Positions 11,287 to 14,675 of a DNA stretch of 14,675 bases are shown one piece after another. The notes below the pieces were generated by a model. That model was not told the origin of the DNA. It searched no databases and saw only the letters and a list, made by a program, of their open reading frames with translations. The stretch is from positions 1-14,675 of the forward strand of contig CAAFNG010000314.1 in assembly GCA_900764225.1 (NCBI GenBank). The letters are read 5' to 3'. The first letter of the stretch is position 1, and each line of letters starts with the position of its first letter. A program made the position numbers and the translations under genes. The stretch comes from Lachnospiraceae bacterium (GTDB lineage Bacteria > Bacillota > Clostridia > Lachnospirales > Lachnospiraceae).

Positions 11287-12576
11287 CTAAGCACGGTGAC
11301 CACCAATCTGTTCATTGCGTTCTCTATAGGTGGAACACTCCAGCAGATTGGATCCACGCATGATCGCATTCTTTCCATAACGCTGCTTTACATTCAATAC
11401 TGCTTCCTGTAAATGCCGTTCCTTATCGGTCTGTTTGGGATCATCAAACAGGCTGTACTGCACATAACTTTCAGGAGCAACCCTGTTCGCACACACCTCG
11501 ATTCTTCGGATTCCGGTATATTTGTCTGCAATCCTGAGATATAAATCTGCCACTGCATCTATGATTTTTTTGGAACTGTTACTTCCTCTTTCAAGTTTTA
11601 CTGTTCCTTTGGATGCCTCATGCTCATACCTGTGGTCGTATGCAATCCATAAGGTGATAGAACTTGTCACCAGTCCCTTTTCAAACAGATCCAGGACCAG
11701 GTTGTCTGTCATTTCCCTTAAAATCACGAGTGCTTCGTCAAAAGAATAATTTCGCATCAGCACCTGGCCATTCGATAGGCTGTGTTCCTCAGAATGATAG
11801 TTCTTGATGTCACTCATCCGGCATGTTTCATAACCCCATGCATGATCGATCAACAGCTCTGCATCAATCCCAAACATCTTATACAGCCAGTCTTCGGATC
11901 TTAAAGAAGCCATTGCGATATCGCCCATCGTATGGATCCCGTAACCAGCCAGTTTCTTTTCAGTCCGGGATCCAATCCTCCAGAAGTCACTTAATGGTTT
12001 ATGATCCCATAGCTGCTCTCTGTAAGAGAATTCATCCAGGATTCCAATATGGTCATCCACATGCTTTGCTACGATATCCATTGCAATCTTAGCAAGATAC
12101 AGATTGGTTCCCACACCTGCAGTTGCAGTGATGCCAGTTTCCTCCATGACTGCCTGCATAAGCTTTACCGCCATTTCTTTTGCAGTGAGATGATAAAGCT
12201 GCAGATAGTTTGTCACATCAATAAAACACTCATCAACACTGTACACATGGATATCTTCTTTTGAGACATACCGCAGATAGATTCCATAGATCTTTGCGGA
12301 ATAATCCATGTACAACTGCATCCTCGGCATGGCTGTAATGTACTTCACACAATCCGGTATCTCATGGATCCGGCACCGGTTCTTGATGCCAAGCGCCTTC
12401 ATGGCCGGAGTGATTGCCAGGCAGATTGTTGACTTTGATCTGGTAGGATCTGCAACCACCAGGTTTGTTTTAAATGGATTCAGCCCACGTTCTACGCATT
12501 CTACAGAAGCATAAAAGGACTTCAAATCAATACAGATAATAGAAGTCTGATCCTGACTCACATTGCCACCTCCCAT
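11287..12576 (-). CDS. umuC: UmuC/DinB-type Y-family DNA polymerase (about 429 aa)
   Basis: A translesion DNA polymerase. The catalytic N-terminal motif IDLKSFYASVE (16-26) and the second acidic motif SVDEC (113-117) are intact. Helix-hairpin-helix-like residues follow at about 200-230 (FWRIGSRTEKKLAGYGI) and a little-finger domain after that. QYSLF (373-377) resembles a beta-clamp-binding motif. ATG at 12576 has GAGG 8 nt upstream. In-frame alternatives are TTG at 12621, ATG at 12609 or 12600 and GTG at 12561, so the exact start is open by 5-15 codons. It is the first gene of the operon with yolD. The promoter at 12741-12769 is perfect in both hexamers but covered by an operator, so expression is probably inducible by DNA damage through the XRE/ImmA pair. 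Confidence 0.92.
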   Translation of the reverse strand: MGGGNVSQDQTSIICIDLKSFYASVECVERGLNPFKTNLVVADPTRSKSTICLAITPAMKALGIKNRCRIHEIPDCVKYITAMPRMQLYMDYSAKIYGIYLRYVSKEDIHVYSVDECFIDVTNYLQLYHLTAKEMAVKLMQAVMEETGITATAGVGTNLYLAKIAMDIVAKHVDDHIGILDEFSYREQLWDHKPLSDFWRIGSRTEKKLAGYGIHTMGDIAMASLRSEDWLYKMFGIDAELLIDHAWGYETCRMSDIKNYHSEEHSLSNGQVLMRNYSFDEALVILREMTDNLVLDLFEKGLVTSSITLWIAYDHRYEHEASKGTVKLERGSNSSKKIIDAVADLYLRIADKYTGIRRIEVCANRVAPESYVQYSLFDDPKQTDKERHLQEAVLNVKQRYGKNAIMRGSNLLECSTYRERNEQIGGHRA

Positions 12577-12634
12577 ACGTCTTTCCTCTTTTTGTAACAT
12601 GTATCCCATTTTGACTATCAATGATTGTCTATCC

Positions 12635-12660
12635 TTCCTGTTTTCATTGAATTACAGGAA
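12635..12660 (-). repeat. Perfect 7-bp inverted repeat in the umuC leader
   Basis: TTCCTGT (12635-12641) and ACAGGAA (12654-12660) are exact inverted copies with a 12-nt loop. On the mRNA the second arm includes an ACAGGAA that would be the ribosome binding site for the upstream TTG start at 12621, and it overlaps the operator at 12657. If TTG were used, the site would be hidden in the stem, which is one reason to prefer the ATG at 12576. Confidence 0.4.
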
Positions 12661-12678
12661 ATTCATTTCACATATCCA

Positions 12679-12707
12679 TTGACAAAAGAGGAAATATTGT
12701 GTATCTT
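12679..12707 (+). promoter_or_regulatory. Probable promoter of the XRE-immA unit
   Basis: TTGACA (12679-12684) and TATCTT (12702-12707) are 17 bp apart on the plus strand: a perfect -35 and a 4/6 -10. An operator copy begins 3 bp after the -10, covering the expected start site, so the repressor would shut its own gene. The leader to the ATG at 12863 would be about 150 nt and contains the two other operators and the umuC promoter on the opposite strand. Confidence 0.5.
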
Positions 12708-12740
12708 ATAGGAAAGATGTTTCCCTTATCTGTGATTCAC

Positions 12741-12769
12741 ATTATAGGAGAGATATTTCCCTTTGTCAA
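12741..12769 (-). promoter_or_regulatory. Consensus promoter of the umuC-yolD operon
   Basis: On the minus strand TTGACA (12769-12764) and TATAAT (12746-12741) are perfect consensus hexamers with the ideal 17-bp spacer. Such a promoter would be very active unless repressed. An operator palindrome (12747-12760) occupies the spacer next to the -10. This pairing of a maximal promoter with an operator is typical of tightly repressed, inducible genes. Confidence 0.8.
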
Positions 12770-12862
12770 GATTAATTTTTATTTTTAAGGAAACACATTT
12801 CCCGTTTTGCCTTGAAGCGGCTAATGAAACTTATAAGACAGGGCTTAGAAAGAGGTATGTTT

Positions 12863-13282
12863 ATGACATTCGGTGAAAAAGTAAGATCATTAAGAAAAGA
12901 AAAAAAGATGAGTCAGCAGGAACTGGCCAGTATGGTTGGTGTTTCATATAGGACTATTCGATCCTGGGAAGTAGAAGGACGTTTTCCAAAACAAAATGTT
13001 CTGTATCAGAAACTGGCAGATGCATTACAGTGTGACGTTTCTTATCTCATGAGTGAGAATGAAGCTTTTATCACAGAAGCATCCGAACAGTTTGGTAACC
13101 GTGGTGCCAGACAGGCTCAGCAGATTCTGGAACAGGCTGCAGCTATGTTTGCCGGTGGATCACTGACAGACGAAGATAAAATAGCTTTTATGGATGAGAT
13201 CCAGAGCCTTTATCTGGATTCCAAAAGACGTGCAAAGAAATTTACACCGAAAAAATATCTGAAAAACCAAGAGGAAAAATAA
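12863..13282 (+). CDS. XRE/Cro-C1 family repressor (139 aa), ImmR-like
   Basis: MTFGEKVRSLRKEKKMSQQE opens a classical HTH domain (residues 2-62). Helices 2-3 read QQELASMVGVSYRTIRSWEV, and DALQCDVSYLM is the usual HTH_3 end. The C-terminal part (65-139) is helical and charged with no S24 autopeptidase domain, so it cannot self-cleave as LexA or HdiR do. ATG at 12863 with AGAGG 7 nt upstream is preferred over TTG at 12812, which lacks a ribosome binding site. The downstream ImmA-type protease (91 nt away) suggests an ImmR-ImmA pair as in ICEBs1, where the protease cleaves the repressor after DNA damage. The operator array upstream is its likely target. Confidence 0.85.
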   Translation: MTFGEKVRSLRKEKKMSQQELASMVGVSYRTIRSWEVEGRFPKQNVLYQKLADALQCDVSYLMSENEAFITEASEQFGNRGARQAQQILEQAAAMFAGGSLTDEDKIAFMDEIQSLYLDSKRRAKKFTPKKYLKNQEEK

Positions 13283-13287
13283 TAGAA

Positions 13288-13355
13288 GGCGGGATTATTG
13301 TACACCTAATCTGTTACCTTATAGTTACAAGGATATTTCTGCCCTTTTATTTTTT
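13288..13355 (+). terminator. Weak terminator or attenuator between the XRE and immA genes
   Basis: GGCGGGA (13288-13294) can pair with TTCTGCC (13337-13343), two of seven pairs being G-U, followed by TTTTATTTTTT (13345-13355). The loop is about 42 nt. It may lower immA expression relative to the repressor. The stem is short, so this is tentative. Confidence 0.35.
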
Positions 13356-13373
13356 ACTTTTGAGGTGATTTAT

Positions 13374-13889
13374 TTGAGAAACACTTACATATATACAGAA
13401 ACAAAGAAATTAATCAAGAAATATGGAACCCGAGATCCATTTGAGATCATGGATCAGATGAACATTGTTGTCGGGGAAACTTCCAGATATAAGACACTGA
13501 AAGGATATTGTTTTATGAGCTGCAAGACGATCTATGTCATGATCAGTAGTTTCCTTTCAGAAGAAGAAAAGATGATTGTTGCCGCCCATGAATTAGGGCA
13601 TATCATTCTGCATCGTTCCCAGCTGAAAATGGCTCCGATGCAAGATGATACCCTCTACAATATGACGGATAATACAGAATACCAGGCCAATCTGTTTGCA
13701 GCCGATCTGCTGATTGATGATGAGGAAATCGAAGATATGGTTCAGAACGAGGACCTGGATTATTTTGGACTCTGCAGTTCATTGAATGCGACTCCGGAAC
13801 TCATGAGCTTTAAACTATACAGCCTGACAAAACGAGGCCAGGCTTATCATATGCCGATGGAGATACAGAGTAATTTTCTGGCGAAATAA
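13374..13889 (+). CDS. immA: ImmA/IrrE-family zinc metallopeptidase (171 aa), putative anti-repressor
   Basis: The zinc protease motif HELGH lies at 72-76 (AAHELGHIILH), with a second conserved stretch, EYQANLFAADLLI (102-114), supplying the third ligand. Both are hallmarks of PF06114 (ImmA/IrrE). Length is typical of stand-alone ImmA. TTG at 13374 follows GAGGTGA with proper spacing and gives LRNTYIYTETKKLIKKYGTR as the N-terminus; GTG at 13365 overlaps the ribosome binding site and is rejected. In ICEBs1 the counterpart cleaves the cognate XRE repressor and derepresses the element. Here the same action would release the umuC promoter and possibly other element genes. The target is inferred from context. 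Confidence 0.88.
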   Translation: MRNTYIYTETKKLIKKYGTRDPFEIMDQMNIVVGETSRYKTLKGYCFMSCKTIYVMISSFLSEEEKMIVAAHELGHIILHRSQLKMAPMQDDTLYNMTDNTEYQANLFAADLLIDDEEIEDMVQNEDLDYFGLCSSLNATPELMSFKLYSLTKRGQAYHMPMEIQSNFLAK

Positions 13890-13954
13890 TAGCGGATAAG
13901 ATTATTCTACAATAGAAAAACTATAGATTTATCTCACTGAAAGGAGGATCATTT

Positions 13955-14608
13955 ATGTCAAGACATCATATAGAAAAGGTAACTTGTCCTTCCTGCCATC
14001 ATGAGGGAGATTTTGAGCTCTGGGACAGTATTAATACTGCACTGGATCCTGAAATGAAAGAGAAGGTACTTAATCAATCTATTTTCCTTTATACCTGCCC
14101 GAGCTGTGGAGAGACCTTTCGTTTAAACTACTCCACACTCTATCACCAGATGGAAGATCTTGTCATGATTTATCTGGTTCCTGAATCAGAAGTAAAGAAG
14201 ACATATGAAATATTTTATGAAAAAAATGCTTTGGCTGATTATCGTACCGAAAAGTACTTATACCGGATTGTGACATCAGCAAATCAGCTCGTTGAAAAGA
14301 TCCAGATCTTTGATGCAGGTAAAGATGACAGGGTAATGGAACTTGTTAAATTACTTGCGACAGATTCTATTCTCAAAAATGATCCCGATATAGAATTTGA
14401 TGAACTGCGCTTTGCTGTCGACGACGACGGAACAAATATTCTTGTAATCATTAATAAGGGTGAGATTACTGGTGCAGTTGACATTGACAATATGTATGAA
14501 TTTGCTTCTTCACACTGCAATGATTTCAAGGATCTCCGCGATGATGATGAAATAGTTATCAATAGGGAGTGGATCCTTAACAAACTTGCCGAAGCAGAAA
14601 ACGAATAG
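13955..14608 (+). CDS. CpXC-domain zinc-binding protein (217 aa)
   Basis: CPSC at 11-14 and CPSC at 48-51 flank a helical insert. This is the CpXC domain (PF14353), an uncharacterised domain of bacterial and mobile-element proteins that is expected to bind one zinc. The remaining part (about 65-217) is acidic, mixed alpha/beta, with no recognised catalytic motif. ATG at 13955 has a strong AAAGGAGG 7 nt upstream. It follows immA by 65 nt on the same strand; I saw no clear promoter or terminator in between, so it may be part of the XRE-immA unit. Its function is unknown; the context suggests regulation or stress response of the element. Confidence 0.85.
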   Translation: MSRHHIEKVTCPSCHHEGDFELWDSINTALDPEMKEKVLNQSIFLYTCPSCGETFRLNYSTLYHQMEDLVMIYLVPESEVKKTYEIFYEKNALADYRTEKYLYRIVTSANQLVEKIQIFDAGKDDRVMELVKLLATDSILKNDPDIEFDELRFAVDDDGTNILVIINKGEITGAVDIDNMYEFASSHCNDFKDLRDDDEIVINREWILNKLAEAENE

Positions 14609-14675
14609 TATATTTGGTGGCTACACCCCCAAGCCCCTGTAGAATAAATAACGCCAGTACTGGATATCAAATCCC

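Larger units (their letters stand above)
12657..12802. promoter_or_regulatory. Array of four palindromic operators (GGAAA-N4-TTTCC type) between umuC and the XRE gene
   Basis: Copies at 12657-12670 (GGAAA-ttca-TTTCA), 12711-12724 (GGAAA-gatg-TTTCC), 12747-12760 (GGAGA-gata-TTTCC) and 12789-12802 (GGAAA-caca-TTTCC). Flanks are also alike (AGG before, CCC after in three copies). The third fills most of the spacer of the umuC promoter; the second lies at the predicted start of the divergent XRE transcript. The motif differs from the Firmicute LexA box (CGAAC-N4-GTTCG). The adjacent XRE protein is the obvious candidate to bind it. Confidence 0.75.

Noticed and set aside
12657..12802. Palindromes as LexA boxes or a CRISPR-like array
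   Set aside because: The half-site GGAAA differs from the Firmicute LexA half-site CGAAC. The spacings are irregular (36-54 bp between centres) and the units are only 14 bp, so this is an operator array.
14609..14675. C-rich end of the window with CTACA/TGTAG flanks
   Set aside because: There is only a 5-bp stem with a 12-nt loop and no T-run. I see no gene, terminator or repeat that can be supported in these last 67 bases.

Overview
The window looks like part of an integrative and conjugative element (ICE) from a low-to-moderate-GC Firmicute, most likely a gut Lachnospiraceae or related Clostridia. The reasons are the CD1115-type VirD4/TraG coupling protein with a PcfB (DUF3801) partner and a Maff2 membrane peptide, a Gram-positive sortase-anchored adhesin with an SPKTG signal, and strong AAAGGAGG-type ribosome binding sites. 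No species is claimed.

Layout. Everything from 1 to about 12.6 kb is read on the minus strand; 12.86 to 14.6 kb is read on the plus strand. In the direction of minus-strand transcription: (a) 12.58-10.2 kb is a DNA-damage-tolerance operon (UmuC/DinB-type Y-family polymerase, YolD-like protein, a possibly decayed small ORF, a zinc-ribbon protein) ending in a long-stem terminator; (b) 10.15-9.11 kb holds a 39-aa peptide gene and an element-encoded sigma-70-like factor with a strongly structured leader; (c) 9.1-3.34 kb is a 1753-aa cell-wall adhesin (signal peptide, thioester-type head, eleven Cna-B/SpaA-like domains, SPKTG anchor) with its own terminator; (d) 3.32-0.24 kb is the front of the conjugation module (47-aa membrane peptide, Cys-rich protein, PcfB, VirD4/TraG, then a Maff2 peptide that stops early); (e) 173-1 holds a promoter and the first 27 codons of an XRE regulator. 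Plus strand: XRE repressor, ImmA-type metallopeptidase and a CpXC zinc-binding protein.

Two regulatory circuits can be read from the DNA. First, a 35-bp sequence occurs twice with one mismatch (9064-9098 and 10119-10153). In both places it lies upstream of a transcription unit in the same orientation: once before the peptide/sigma-factor genes and once before the adhesin. The simplest reading is a promoter used by the sigma factor encoded between the copies. Second, the divergent region between umuC and the XRE gene holds four copies of a GGAAA-N4-TTTCC-type palindrome. One copy fills most of the 17-bp spacer of a perfect TTGACA/TATAAT promoter facing umuC. With the XRE/ImmA pair next door, this looks like a LexA-independent, protease-relieved switch for mutagenic polymerase.

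The left edge shows a Maff2 gene cut short after about 50 residues and followed by an independently promoted XRE gene where further conjugation genes would be expected. That suggests another element has inserted there.
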